Shown piece by piece: positions 9,810-18,325 of a DNA stretch of 38,673 nucleotides. A program made the position numbers and the translations under genes. Below the pieces are notes generated by a model. It had not been told where the DNA came from. It saw only the letters and a list, made by a program, of their open reading frames with translations, and did no database searches. The stretch comes from an uncultured Elusimicrobia bacterium (GTDB lineage Bacteria; Elusimicrobiota; Elusimicrobia; UBA1565; UBA9628). The first letter of the stretch is position 1. Every line of letters begins with the position of its first letter. The DNA is taken from the NCBI GenBank assembly GCA_903881545.1, contig CAIRTQ010000112.1, positions 1 to 38,673 on the forward strand. The letters run 5' to 3'.

Positions 9810-11666
9810 TCACCTCACCGGCAATAGGATGCTGACGACCGTGCCCCGGCCGGGACGGCTCCGGATGCGCAGTCGTCCGGAGTGCTGCTCCACGATGCCG
9901 TAGCTCACGGACATCCCCAGGCCCACGCCCTTGCCGACCTCCTTGGTCGTGAAGAACGGCTCGAAGACCCGCTTGATCACCTCGGGGGGCATGCCGCAAC
10001 CGGTGTCCCGGATCCGGATCTGCACTGCGGCCTCGCCCTTGACCGGGCGGGTGGACACGGCGATGATCCCTTCCCGCCCATCCATAGCCTCGGCTGCGTT
10101 GAAGATGACATTGAGGAATACCTGCTGGATTTTCCCGCGGTCGAGGCGGATTCGCGGGATCTCCGGGGCGAAGCGTTTGATGACGCGGATGCTGCGGAAA
10201 GACTTCTGGGTCCCGGCCAAATCCAGGGACTGCGAGATCAGCGCGTGGAGGTCCGCGTCCTCGACCTGAAGCTCGCCCTGGCGCGCGAAATCCAGCAAAG
10301 AGCGCACGATATCCCGGCAGCGGGCGGTTTCCTGGGCGATCTTCTTGACGTTGGGGCGGCGCGGGTCGCCTTCCGGGGTGTCGTCAAGCAGGAGGTGGCT
10401 GTAGACCAGGATGCCCCCTAGCGGATTATTGATCTCATGGGCGATGCCGGCGGCCAATTGCCCTACCATGGCCAGGCGCTCGGAATCCGCCATGTGGCGC
10501 TCGGCGTCCTGCTTTATCCGCAGCGCGCTGCTCTCGATATTGCGCGCCATGCGGTCGAAGGCGGCGCCCAGGTCGCCGAATTCACTGCCCGCGGGAAGCC
10601 GCGTCCTGGCCGAGAGGTCCCCGGCGGCCAAGCGCTTGGCCGTCGTGGTCAGGGCGCGCAGGGGCACGACGATGCGCCGGGAGAGCCAGTAACCGACCAG
10701 CAGCGCTGCAGCCATGCCGCAGGCGACGATGGCCAGGAAGATGAAGATGACCAGCTTGTGCGTGTCGGTATAACGGCTTTCCAGGACGCCGACGAACAGA
10801 GCGCCGAGGGGGTGGCCCTCGAAATCGCTGATGGCCTCGTGGGCGGTTATGTACCAAGTGCCCAAGGCATAGGCGCGTTCGACGTGGGGGGAGTCCTTGG
10901 TCGGGAGCATCCCGAGGGTCTGCGCGGCGCCGCGCGTGCCGACGGCCCGCTGTCCTGCGTCGGTCTGCAGGGTCGTGGCGATGCGGACCGCGCCCTGGAA
11001 CATGGTGACCACCCCGGCGTCCCGGCCGTGCCGCTGGAGGCCATGATAGAGCATGCCCATGATCTTGTCCACCAAGGCGGTGTCGCGGCTGAGCAGCTTG
11101 CCTCCAAACAGATAGCCCTGGACGGCGCCGCCGGGAGCGCGCACCGGGGCCACGCAGGCCAACATGAGCCCGGAGTCCAGCGCGGGCGGCGGGGCCGCCT
11201 GGCCCTGCTGGCCGACAACGAGAGGGATGGCCGCCCGGCGGGCAAGCTCTGGGTCGAGGAGTTCGAGGTCCCGGCGCGATATTAAAATCGTCGAGGACAG
11301 CACCCGTGGCTGGCTGATCTCGGAGCGGAGGAGGGAGTTTGAGAGTCGGGACGCGCTCCGCGGCTCCAGCAGTTTCAATATGTCGAGGCCTTCATTGTTT
11401 CCTAGCTGACGCAATCCCTTGGCGTTGATGCGCGCCGACTCGTGCTCGGTCATGAAGCGGACCGTCCTCTCGACATCCTGAAGGGACTGGGCATAGACGG
11501 CGTGGGCTGTATTAAGGTCCATGCGGACCATCGTGAACATCTCATTAAGCAGCAGGCTTGAGATCATGTGCACTCCGGCTGCGGCTGATACTAGTCCGGT
11601 CAACAGCATGACTAAAAATGTGTTTATAGCTAGTTTTGAGCTTACTTTTATTGGCATCGTGGCCAT
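9810..11666 (-). CDS. Membrane sensor histidine kinase with extracytoplasmic sensor domain and HAMP
   Basis: About 618 residues. A first membrane segment (INTFLVMLLTGLVSAAAGV) is followed by roughly 260 residues outside the membrane that resemble a double-Cache sensor (for example the stretch around VAPVRAPGGAVQGYLFG). A second membrane helix (LVIFIFLAIVACGMAAALLV) leads into a HAMP domain (VPLRALTTTAKRLAAGDL). The kinase core has an H-box (GIAHEINNPLGG), NVIFNAAEAM, DTGCGM and GVGLGMSVSYG. It is coupled to the NtrC-type regulator 2 nt downstream. The start is uncertain: ATG at 11666 or 11657. Neither has a clear ribosome site, and the longer frame to 11774 runs into the divergent promoter. 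The ligand cannot be told from sequence. Confidence 0.88.
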   Translation of the reverse strand: MATMPIKVSSKLAINTFLVMLLTGLVSAAAGVHMISSLLLNEMFTMVRMDLNTAHAVYAQSLQDVERTVRFMTEHESARINAKGLRQLGNNEGLDILKLLEPRSASRLSNSLLRSEISQPRVLSSTILISRRDLELLDPELARRAAIPLVVGQQGQAAPPPALDSGLMLACVAPVRAPGGAVQGYLFGGKLLSRDTALVDKIMGMLYHGLQRHGRDAGVVTMFQGAVRIATTLQTDAGQRAVGTRGAAQTLGMLPTKDSPHVERAYALGTWYITAHEAISDFEGHPLGALFVGVLESRYTDTHKLVIFIFLAIVACGMAAALLVGYWLSRRIVVPLRALTTTAKRLAAGDLSARTRLPAGSEFGDLGAAFDRMARNIESSALRIKQDAERHMADSERLAMVGQLAAGIAHEINNPLGGILVYSHLLLDDTPEGDPRRPNVKKIAQETARCRDIVRSLLDFARQGELQVEDADLHALISQSLDLAGTQKSFRSIRVIKRFAPEIPRIRLDRGKIQQVFLNVIFNAAEAMDGREGIIAVSTRPVKGEAAVQIRIRDTGCGMPPEVIKRVFEPFFTTKEVGKGVGLGMSVSYGIVEQHSGRLRIRSRPGRGTVVSILLPVR

Positions 11667-11701
11667 TATTGTATCAGTTGTTGGGGTATATTTCCTCAAT
11701 A

Positions 11702-11721
11702 ATGCTATTTGCCTATAGCAT
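11702..11721. promoter_or_regulatory. Inverted repeat in divergent promoter region, candidate operator
   Basis: ATGCTAT and ATAGCAT form perfect 7-bp arms around a 6-base spacer. The site lies about 8 bases upstream of the -24 element at 11730 and between two divergent regulatory genes. It could be a binding site for the NtrC-type regulator. Such sites are usually 80-150 bases upstream of a sigma-54 promoter, so this one would be unusually close. It may instead control the leftward kinase gene. Chance is possible in AT-rich DNA. Confidence 0.35.
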
Positions 11722-11727
11722 GATTTG

Positions 11728-11744
11728 TTGGCAATAATATTGCA
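11728..11744 (+). promoter_or_regulatory. Sigma-54 (-24/-12) promoter
   Basis: The bases TTGGCAATAATATTGCA match the RpoN consensus TGGCAC-N5-TTGCA. GG is at 11730-11731, followed by exactly 10 bases and GC at 11742-11743, the diagnostic spacing. The predicted transcription start is near 11754-11756, with an AGGAG ribosome site at 11757-11761 and the ATG at 11768. This gives a very short leader. The element lies next to an NtrC-family activator gene and in front of the 13-gene operon. Confidence 0.85.
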
Positions 11745-11767
11745 TAATATATAAGTAGGAGTCATAA

Positions 11768-12574
11768 ATGCCACGCGCGCGCATCTTAATAATCGACGAT
11801 GACCCCGACTTTTATTCTATCATTAAGACTGTATTGGAGAATCGCGGTTATGCGACGGCTTTGTGTGGCGATCCAGCGCAATGCGAACAGTTGCTCTCGA
11901 TTTTTACCCCGGACCTGATCATCCTCGATCTGATGATGGGGGGGCGCATGGAAGGCGCTGTCCTGGCGCGGCGCCTCAAGGGCGACGGCGGGGCTGGACG
12001 GGACATCCCAATCCTCATGCTGACCGGAGTCAGGAATCAGACCGGATTCTTCTGGTTGGGCGACCCGCGGGACCCCGTGCATCTGCCGGTCGACGAGGTC
12101 ATGGAGAAGCCGGTCAAGCCCGCCGAGTTGGCTCAGAAAGTGGAGCAACTTCTAGCTCGAAAGGTCGGGACAGTGGCGGGGCGCAAGCGCACCTTGCTGA
12201 TCATCGATGACAATCCGACCATGAGGGCCGCCTGCCTGGAAGTGCTCTCAAGGGTGCCGGAGTACGCCGTGGCGGTGGCCCAGGATGGGCTGTCGGGGCT
12301 TGAGATGGTCGGGCGATATGAGCCCGATGTCCTGCTGGTGGACCTGTGCCTGCCCGGGATGGATGGTGTGGATGTAATCCTGAACGTGCAGAAGGAGAAT
12401 CCTGGAATGCCGGTGATCGGCATCACTGGAGACGGCCTCGCCGTGGCGGCCGCCGAGCGCCGTCTGGAGAAGCGGATACAGTGGCTGCTCAAGCCCTTTA
12501 CTCCGGCGGAACTGCGGGAATCCGTGCGGCAGGCCATAGAGAGTATTCCCGCCGCCGCAGGGAGCCGATCGTGA
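11768..12574 (+). CDS. Tandem receiver-domain protein (two receivers, no output domain)
   Basis: This 268-residue protein is built of two receivers. The first (1-130) has the acidic pair in IIDDDPD, Asp54 in LIILDLMM and Lys in MEKPVKPAE. It carries a long loop before that Lys (QTGFFWLGDPRDPVHLPVDEV), like the receivers at 4405 and 8043. The second (~140-260) has IIDDNPT, Asp192 in LLVDLCLPGMDG and Lys in LLKPFTPAE, with a normal loop. It is the first gene behind the sigma-54 promoter and overlaps the RpoN-like gene by a GTGA. That coupling suggests its output is a protein contact, possibly with the sigma-like protein. This partner is inferred. Confidence 0.9.
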   Translation: MPRARILIIDDDPDFYSIIKTVLENRGYATALCGDPAQCEQLLSIFTPDLIILDLMMGGRMEGAVLARRLKGDGGAGRDIPILMLTGVRNQTGFFWLGDPRDPVHLPVDEVMEKPVKPAELAQKVEQLLARKVGTVAGRKRTLLIIDDNPTMRAACLEVLSRVPEYAVAVAQDGLSGLEMVGRYEPDVLLVDLCLPGMDGVDVILNVQKENPGMPVIGITGDGLAVAAAERRLEKRIQWLLKPFTPAELRESVRQAIESIPAAAGSRS

Positions 12575-13674
12575 GCATCCCGCGGCTTGCGCATCGGACG
12601 GTGGCGCGCCAGCAGGGCCGCCTCCTGTTGGCCCATCGTGCGCAGGCGCTGGAGATGGATGCGGCATCCTTCAAGGAATTCCTGTGCCGGGTGGAAGGCG
12701 ATGCTCTCTTTCTCCGGCTCATGGATGCGGGCGTCCCGGGCGGTTCCTTTATAAAGCGGCAGGCTCAGGGCCGGATGCGCGGCCAGTCCGCAGGGACGCC
12801 CCCCGACTTGGAGCGGATTTCCTCCGGGAGCACCGGATTCGACCTCGGGCGCACCCTGGCGGAGCACGCCGAGGGCGTCGATGCCCTGCGCCGGCTGGGC
12901 GTTGAAAAGGCTAAGATCCTCCTGGAGATGGAAAGCCTGGCCGAGCGAAAGGACCGCATTAAGGATTGGGGGATAGCAGAAGAGACCGCCACGCTCCTGC
13001 AGGCGCTGCTCGAGCATCTCTCCATCTTCGACGCGATGACGGCCTGGGGCGACGCGGTGCTGGCGCCCGCGGTGCCGTGCGCCATCGTGGCGCGGTTCGA
13101 GCCCGGTCCGGAAAAGGGGTTCCTCATCGTGCCCCTGGTGTCCTATTTCCGGACGGAGCGCTACGCCATCGACTACGAGCGCATAACGCAGGCGCGCCGG
13201 CAGGGAATCTTTTCAGAGACCGAAGCCAAGAGGCTGCCGGCGTTGCTGGGCGAGGTCGAAGCCATCAATTATCGGGGCGACACCTTGCATAAGATCCTGT
13301 GCGCCGTGGCGGATGCGCATGCCGAGTACCTGCGGGGCGGACGCGAAGCCGACCTCGTGCCGCTGACCCAGCTGAGCCTGGCGGAATCCATCGGAGCCCA
13401 TCCCAGCGCGGTCTGCCGGACCGTGGCGGGCCGCAGTGTCCTGACCCCCTGGGGCGAGGAGCGTCCGCTGGCGTCCTTCTTCCCGGGCAAAGCCAAGCGC
13501 AACGCGCAGGCCGTCGCCGCGGTCCTTTCGGAAGAGCCGCGGCTGTCCGACCGGGAGGTCGCGCAGCGGCTGCGGGAGCGCTTCGGGTTCCGCATCTCCC
13601 GGCGTTCGGCCGCCCTGTACCGCTGCGGGTTGTCCATCCCTAATTGCTATCGACGCCGTATCGAGGCGGCATAA
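12571..13674 (+). CDS. Divergent RpoN (sigma-54)-like protein
   Basis: This protein has 367 residues from a GTG that overlaps the preceding stop (GTGA). I see weak but ordered similarity to sigma-54 along its length. Residues ~14-50 resemble region I (QQGRLLLAHRAQALEMDAAS, then a helix ending FLRL). Residues ~225-265 resemble the end of the core-binding region. The helix-turn-helix reads LSLAESIGAHPSAVCRTVAG (269-288), matching the usual VAxxIGMHESTVSR pattern, followed by TPWGEERPLASFFPGK like TPRGxxxLKYFF. Residues 326-352 match LSDxxIAxxL..GI.IARRTVAKYRE, with the RpoN box reduced to SRRSAALYRC. The family's usual length is 430-500, so this is short and fast-evolving. It is probably an alternative sigma-54 or a decoy. 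The similarity is by eye only. Confidence 0.75.
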   Translation: MSIPRLAHRTVARQQGRLLLAHRAQALEMDAASFKEFLCRVEGDALFLRLMDAGVPGGSFIKRQAQGRMRGQSAGTPPDLERISSGSTGFDLGRTLAEHAEGVDALRRLGVEKAKILLEMESLAERKDRIKDWGIAEETATLLQALLEHLSIFDAMTAWGDAVLAPAVPCAIVARFEPGPEKGFLIVPLVSYFRTERYAIDYERITQARRQGIFSETEAKRLPALLGEVEAINYRGDTLHKILCAVADAHAEYLRGGREADLVPLTQLSLAESIGAHPSAVCRTVAGRSVLTPWGEERPLASFFPGKAKRNAQAVAAVLSEEPRLSDREVAQRLRERFGFRISRRSAALYRCGLSIPNCYRRRIEAA

Positions 13675-13676
13675 AC

Positions 13677-14237
13677 ATGTCAGGAACCAAAGAACACGCT
13701 CTGGCCAAGGCCGCGCGGGAGACCGCCGGCGTCGTCCTGTCCGAATGCTATCAGTGCGGCAAGTGCACGGCCGGCTGCCCGATGGCCCGTTACATGGACC
13801 TCTCGCCCAATCAGATCATGCGCCTGGCCCAAGCCGGCGACGACGCGGCGCTGGAGCGGCTGCTCGGCTGCGAGGCCCTTTGGTACTGCGTCGGCTGTTT
13901 GACCTGCGCGCAGCGCTGCCCGCGCAAGCTCGATCCCGCCGCGGTGATGGACCTGCTGCGGGAGATGGCGCATCGCCGCGGGAAGATTCCAGCGGCCGCG
14001 CGCAAGGTGCTGGCTTTCCACAAGGCATTCCTGGACACGGTGGAGCACGGCGGCCGCATGGCGGAGATCCCCCTGGTCCTGCGCTACAAGATGAAGTCGT
14101 TGGACCTTCTGGGCGACGTCATGCTCGGCCCCGTCATGCTGGCCAAGCGCAAGCTCCCGCTGCTGCCCCACCGCATCCGCGGGCGCGGAGAGGTGCGGCG
14201 CATCTTCAAGAAATGCCGCGAGGAGCATCGCCCATGA
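13677..14237 (+). CDS. hdrC: HdrC-like heterodisulfide reductase iron-sulfur subunit
   Basis: This 186-residue protein has two [4Fe-4S] motifs, CYQCGKCTAGCP (~23-34) and CVGCLTCAQRCP (~70-81), in a helical fold typical of HdrC. It passes electrons between the HdrA flavoprotein and the HdrB disulfide-reducing site. The ATG at 13677 is 2 nt behind the RpoN-like gene, and the stop overlaps hdrB in an ATGA. The C-terminal part is basic (KLPLLPHRIRGRGEVRRIFK) and has no membrane helix, so a soluble complex is expected, as in HdrABC rather than membrane HdrDE. Confidence 0.93.
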   Translation: MSGTKEHALAKAARETAGVVLSECYQCGKCTAGCPMARYMDLSPNQIMRLAQAGDDAALERLLGCEALWYCVGCLTCAQRCPRKLDPAAVMDLLREMAHRRGKIPAAARKVLAFHKAFLDTVEHGGRMAEIPLVLRYKMKSLDLLGDVMLGPVMLAKRKLPLLPHRIRGRGEVRRIFKKCREEHRP

Positions 14238-15097
14238 AGACCCTCGGATATTTTCCTGGCTGTTCTCTGGAAGGCGGCGGCATCGAGCTCGACCTCTCGG
14301 TGCGGGCCATCGCCAAGGCGGCGGGCGTGGACCTGCGCGAGATCGAGGATTGGAACTGTTGCGGCGCCAGCGCTGCCCACAGCTTGAACCATTCCCTGGC
14401 CGTGGCCCTGCCCTACCGCGTGCTTGCCCTGGCCGAGTCCCAGGGGCTTTCCGAGGTCCTGGCGCCCTGCGCCGCCTGCTTCTCGCGGCTGAAAGGCACG
14501 CAGGTGCGGCTGGCGCGCAGCCCCGAGCTGAGCCAGCGCATGCAGGAGGTCGTGCAGCGCCCCTACCAGGGCGGTGTGCGCATCCTCAACATCAACGAGT
14601 TCATGGCGTCGCTGCTGGAGGCGGGGCTGGCACAGAAGCTCACGCGTCCGCTGGGCCTGAAGGTCGTGGCGTATTATGGGTGCCTGCTCAGCCGCGGCCA
14701 GGACATCGTGACTGGCGACGACGCCGAGGACCCCAAGGGCATGGAGGCCGCCATTCGCGCCGCGGGCTGCGAGTCCCTGCCCTGGAACTGCGCCAACGAA
14801 TGCTGCGGCGGCGGCTTCAGCATGTCCAAGACCGGCGCGGTGCTCGACCTCTCGCAGGCCGTCCTCGACGAGGCCCGGGCGGCCGGCGCCGACGCGGTCG
14901 TGACCGGCTGCCCCATGTGCCACAGCAACCTCGACATGCGCCAGATGGAATTGGTCAAGCGCCGCCGCATCCCCGGCGCCCTGCCCATCCTGTACCTGAG
15001 CGAACTGCTCGGTCTGGCCGCGGGCCTGGAGCCGGCGGCGCTGGGCTTGGACCGTCATTTTATCGAGTCCCGAGGACTCGTCCGGGGAGGTGTCTGA
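14234..15097 (+). CDS. hdrB: HdrB-like heterodisulfide reductase catalytic subunit
   Basis: This 287-residue protein has both cysteine-rich CCG domains. The first has Cys10, the pair in NCCGAS (43-44) and CAAC (~80-83). The second has YYGC, ECCGGG and CPMC. The spacing fits the two non-cubane [4Fe-4S] clusters that cleave disulfides in methanogen HdrB. All predicted ligands are present, so it should be catalytic. The physiological substrate in a bacterium is not known; coenzyme M/B disulfide is unlikely, and a protein thiol or DsrC-like partner is possible. It overlaps hdrC (ATGA) and hdrA (TGATG). Confidence 0.93.
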   Translation: MKTLGYFPGCSLEGGGIELDLSVRAIAKAAGVDLREIEDWNCCGASAAHSLNHSLAVALPYRVLALAESQGLSEVLAPCAACFSRLKGTQVRLARSPELSQRMQEVVQRPYQGGVRILNINEFMASLLEAGLAQKLTRPLGLKVVAYYGCLLSRGQDIVTGDDAEDPKGMEAAIRAAGCESLPWNCANECCGGGFSMSKTGAVLDLSQAVLDEARAAGADAVVTGCPMCHSNLDMRQMELVKRRRIPGALPILYLSELLGLAAGLEPAALGLDRHFIESRGLVRGGV

Positions 15098-17070
15098 TGG
15101 CGCGTATCGGGGTATTCATCTGCCATTGCGGCGAGAACATCGGCCGTACCGTGGATTGCGCGGCCGTGTCGGCTGCCGCCGCCAAGATGCCAGGCGTCGT
15201 GGTCGGCATGGATTATAAATATATGTGCTCGGACCCGGGCCAACAAATGATCCGCAAGGCCATCATCGAGCAGAAGCTCACCGGCGTGGTCGTGGGGGCC
15301 TGCAGCCCCCGCATGCACGAGCGCACCTTCCGCGCCGCGGCCGCTGAGGCGGGCCTCAACCCCTACCTCCTGGAGATGGCCAATCTCAGGGAGCATTGCT
15401 CCTGGGTGCACTCCAACCAGGCTGAGGCCACGCAGAAGGCCATTGATTTAGTGCGGGTCATGGTTGCCAAGGTCCGGCGTAATCGCCCCCTGCGCCCCAT
15501 CCGTGTCCCGGTCGAGCCCACGGCCCTCGTCGTGGGCGGCGGCATCGCCGGCATCCAGGCGGCATTGGACATCGCGGCGGGCGGCAAGAAGGTCGTGCTC
15601 GTCGAGAGCGGCCCCTCCATCGGCGGCCACATGGCGCGCCTGAGCGAGACCTTTCCCACGCTCGACTGCAGCCAGTGCATCCTCACCCCGCGCATGGTGG
15701 AGGCCGCCAGCCATCCCAACATCACTTTGATGACTTACAGCGAGGTGGCCTCGGTCGAAGGGTTCGTCGGCAACTTTACGGTCACGATCCGGCGCAAGGC
15801 GCGCTATGTGGACCCGGCCAAGTGCACGGGCTGCGGAGACTGCTTCAACAAGTGCCCGATTAAGAAGATCCCCAACGAGTTCGACGCCGGCCTGGGGCTG
15901 CGCCGGGCCATTTATGTGCCGTTCCCACAGGCGGTTCCCAACAAACCCGTCATCGACGCGGCGCATTGCACCATGCTCCAGAAGGGCAAATGCGGACTCT
16001 GCGCCAAGGTCTGCCCGCGCGGCGCCATCGACTACCAGGACCAGGACCGCCTGGAGAAGGTCAAGGTCGGCGCGGTCGTGCTGGCCACCGGCTTCCAGCT
16101 CTGGGACCACGCGGCCTACGGCGAGTACGGCGGCGGCCGGCTGCGGGACGTCATCGACGGATTTGCCTTCGAGCGCCTGGCCTCGGCCAGCGGCCCGACG
16201 GCCGGCTTGATCAAGCGCCCGAGCGACGGCAAGGAGCCTAAGACCGTGGTCTTCCTGCAGTGCTGCGGCAGCCGCGACGACAAGGTGGGCAAGAAGTACT
16301 GCTCCAAGATCTGCTGCATGTACACGGCTAAGCACGCGATGCTCTATCGGCACAAGGTGCACGATGGCCGGGCGGTGGTTTTCTACATGGATGTGCGCGC
16401 TGCCGGCAAGGGTTATGAGGAATTCGTCCGCCGCGCCATCGAGGCCGACGGCGCCGAGTATGTGCGCGGCCGGGTCAGCCGGATCACGCGGCGCCGGGAC
16501 GGCAAGCTCGTGGTGCTCGGCGCCGACACGCTGGCCGGCCGGCCGGTGACCATAGATGCGGATCTCGTAGTCCTGGCCGACGCCGTGGTTCCGCGGCCCG
16601 GCTCGGAGAAGCTGGCCCAGCTCTTTGGCGTCGGCTACGACCAGGACGGTTTCTACAGCGAGGCCCATCCCAAGCTGCGCCCGGTGGAGACCGCCGCGGC
16701 TGGGGTGTTCCTGGCTGGCGCCTGCCAGGCGCCCAAGGACATCCCGGAAACGGTGTCCCAAGCCTCGGCCGCGGCCGCGAAGGTCCTCGGCCTTTTCGCC
16801 AAGCCCGAGCTCGAGCGCGAGCCGGTCATCGCGCGCGTCAACCGCACGACTTGCGCGCACTGCCGGGCCTGCATCAGCGCCTGCCCCTACGGGGCGGCCA
16901 AGGATTTTGACATCGTGGACCGCGCCGGCAAGGTCCTGCGCGCCGTGGCCGATGTCAACGAGGGCCTCTGCCAAGGCTGCGGCACCTGCGCCTCCGTCTG
17001 CCGTTCCCACAGCGTCGACCTCGACGGGTTCACCGACGAACAGATCCACGCGGAGCTCAACGCGCTATGA
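15097..17070 (+). CDS. hdrA: HdrA-like flavin-based electron-bifurcating subunit
   Basis: A 657-residue protein with the complete HdrA layout. The N-terminal domain contains the GACSPRMHERTF signature (~68). The FAD-binding thioredoxin-reductase-like domain starts at TALVVGGGIAGIQAA (~143). An inserted ferredoxin has CTGCGDCFNKCP and CGLCAKVCPRGA. The flavin domain then continues, followed by a C-terminal ferredoxin with CAHCRACISACP (~586) and CQGCGTCASVCR (~625). HdrA splits an electron pair between a high-potential path to HdrB and a low-potential path to ferredoxin. The start was set at the ATG overlapping the hdrB stop, although the frame stays open far upstream. The neighbouring mvhD and Flx-like genes point to NAD(P)H as the donor or acceptor. 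Confidence 0.95.
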   Translation: MARIGVFICHCGENIGRTVDCAAVSAAAAKMPGVVVGMDYKYMCSDPGQQMIRKAIIEQKLTGVVVGACSPRMHERTFRAAAAEAGLNPYLLEMANLREHCSWVHSNQAEATQKAIDLVRVMVAKVRRNRPLRPIRVPVEPTALVVGGGIAGIQAALDIAAGGKKVVLVESGPSIGGHMARLSETFPTLDCSQCILTPRMVEAASHPNITLMTYSEVASVEGFVGNFTVTIRRKARYVDPAKCTGCGDCFNKCPIKKIPNEFDAGLGLRRAIYVPFPQAVPNKPVIDAAHCTMLQKGKCGLCAKVCPRGAIDYQDQDRLEKVKVGAVVLATGFQLWDHAAYGEYGGGRLRDVIDGFAFERLASASGPTAGLIKRPSDGKEPKTVVFLQCCGSRDDKVGKKYCSKICCMYTAKHAMLYRHKVHDGRAVVFYMDVRAAGKGYEEFVRRAIEADGAEYVRGRVSRITRRRDGKLVVLGADTLAGRPVTIDADLVVLADAVVPRPGSEKLAQLFGVGYDQDGFYSEAHPKLRPVETAAAGVFLAGACQAPKDIPETVSQASAAAAKVLGLFAKPELEREPVIARVNRTTCAHCRACISACPYGAAKDFDIVDRAGKVLRAVADVNEGLCQGCGTCASVCRSHSVDLDGFTDEQIHAELNAL

Positions 17071-17528
17071 TGAAGACAGAGACCTCGACCGCTCCCGCGC
17101 CCGCGGCCTTCGAGCCGCGCATCACGGCCTTCGTGTGCAACTGGTGCACTTACGCCGGCGCCGACCTCGCCGGGACCAGCCGCCTCCAGTATGCGTCGAA
17201 CATGCGCATCATCAAGCTGCCCTGCACCGGCCGCATCGACCCTCTCTTCGTGCTCAAGGCGTTCGAGAACGGGGCGGACGCGGTGCTGGTCAGCGGCTGC
17301 CATCCCGGCGACTGCCACTACACCAGCGGCAACTACCACGCGCGCCGGCGCTGGACCCTGTTCCGCAAGCTCCTGGCCCTGACCGGCATCGGCGACGATC
17401 GCCTGTTTTTCAGCTGGGTCTCCGCCGCCGAAGGCCAGAAGTTCGCTGACCTGGTCAACGACGTCACGGCCAAGGTGCGCAAAGCCGGCCCGTTTTGCGC
17501 CGTGCACCCGGGGAGGAGAGCCTCATGA
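17067..17528 (+). CDS. mvhD: MvhD/FlxD-like [2Fe-2S] adaptor subunit
   Basis: This 153-residue protein links HdrA to its electron-donating module. Conserved cysteines occur in FVCNWCTYAGADLAG (~23-37), LPCTGRIDP and SGCHPGDCHY, the family signature. A 15-residue Pro/Ala-rich extension precedes the domain. It overlaps hdrA (ATGATGA) and the following Flx-like gene (ATGA). In organisms with NiFe hydrogenase, MvhD docks MvhAG; here the three following genes replace those subunits. Confidence 0.93.
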   Translation: MMKTETSTAPAPAAFEPRITAFVCNWCTYAGADLAGTSRLQYASNMRIIKLPCTGRIDPLFVLKAFENGADAVLVSGCHPGDCHYTSGNYHARRRWTLFRKLLALTGIGDDRLFFSWVSAAEGQKFADLVNDVTAKVRKAGPFCAVHPGRRAS

Positions 17529-18325
17529 AAGCCCTGCGCGAGGCAGCGGAGAAGCTCTTGAGGGAAAAGCGCGTTTCCCTGGTCATCGGTTATGAGGACC
17601 GGAAGGGACGCCCGGCGTTCTTCGCGGCGAAGCCCGAGGATTGCGGCCGGCTGGCCTACGACGCCTCCTGCCGCCAGAACCTCGCCGCCTATCTGGGCAA
17701 GCCGGAGATCCGCGCCCGTCTGCCGGTCGCGGTCGTGGCCCCGCCGGCGGTCCTGCGCAGCATCGTCGTGCTGACTGCCGAATCCCAGCTTCCGCCGGGA
17801 CAGGTCCTGGCCCTGGCCGTGGACGGGGATTCCTTCCTGGGGACCTTTGACGCCGCCGGGGTGGCGGAGCTGTTGCGCGCGAAATACTCCACCCTGGCGC
17901 CCGAGCCGGCCCTGCTGGAGCGCGTCCAAGGGCTCTTGCAAAAGAGCCCGGCGGAGCGCGCCGCGTTCTGGGAGGCCGAGTTCTCTAAATGCACCCGCTG
18001 CTATGCCTGCCGCGCCGCCTGCCCCGGTTGCTACTGCAGCCGCTGCATCGTGGAGAAGAACGCGCCGCAGTGGATATCGACCGCGGCCTTGGGCCACGGT
18101 AACTACACCTGGAGCGTCATGCGCGCCTTCCACCAGAGCGGCCGCTGCACGCTCTGCGGCGCCTGCGAGGCCGCCTGCCCGCAGGGCCTGCCGCTCATGC
18201 TGCTCAACGCCGTGCTGGACCGGGAAGCGCTCGAAGAGTTCGGCTCGCGTCCGGGCTACGACCCGGAGGCCAAGCCGCTCATCGGGAGCTGGAGCGCGGA
18301 CGACGACCACTCCTACATGCGATGA
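17525..18325 (+). CDS. FrhB-related dicluster iron-sulfur subunit of the Hdr-Flx module
   Basis: This 266-residue protein has two parts. The first ~150 residues (VIGYEDRKGRPAFFAAKPED, then ASCRQNLAAYL) resemble the N-terminal fold of F420-hydrogenase beta-like proteins found beside hdrA-mvhD. The remainder holds two [4Fe-4S] motifs: CTRCYACRAACPGCYCSRC (with extra Cys) and CTLCGACEAACPQG. It probably carries electrons from the NAD(P)H-oxidising subunit to MvhD and HdrA. It matches one of the FlxB/FlxC pair of the Desulfovibrio Flx-Hdr complex, but I cannot say which. Start and stop both overlap neighbours (ATGA). Confidence 0.82.
   Translation: MKALREAAEKLLREKRVSLVIGYEDRKGRPAFFAAKPEDCGRLAYDASCRQNLAAYLGKPEIRARLPVAVVAPPAVLRSIVVLTAESQLPPGQVLALAVDGDSFLGTFDAAGVAELLRAKYSTLAPEPALLERVQGLLQKSPAERAAFWEAEFSKCTRCYACRAACPGCYCSRCIVEKNAPQWISTAALGHGNYTWSVMRAFHQSGRCTLCGACEAACPQGLPLMLLNAVLDREALEEFGSRPGYDPEAKPLIGSWSADDDHSYMR

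Noticed and set aside
9808-9999. Longer N-terminus for the NtrC-family regulator, starting at 9999.
   Set aside because: The extension lies within the kinase gene in another frame; the receiver starts exactly at the ATG at 9807.
11667-11774. Longer N-terminus for the membrane sensor kinase, starting at 11774.
   Set aside because: It would read through the AT-rich promoter region and the start of the divergent gene, and the extra residues look non-coding.
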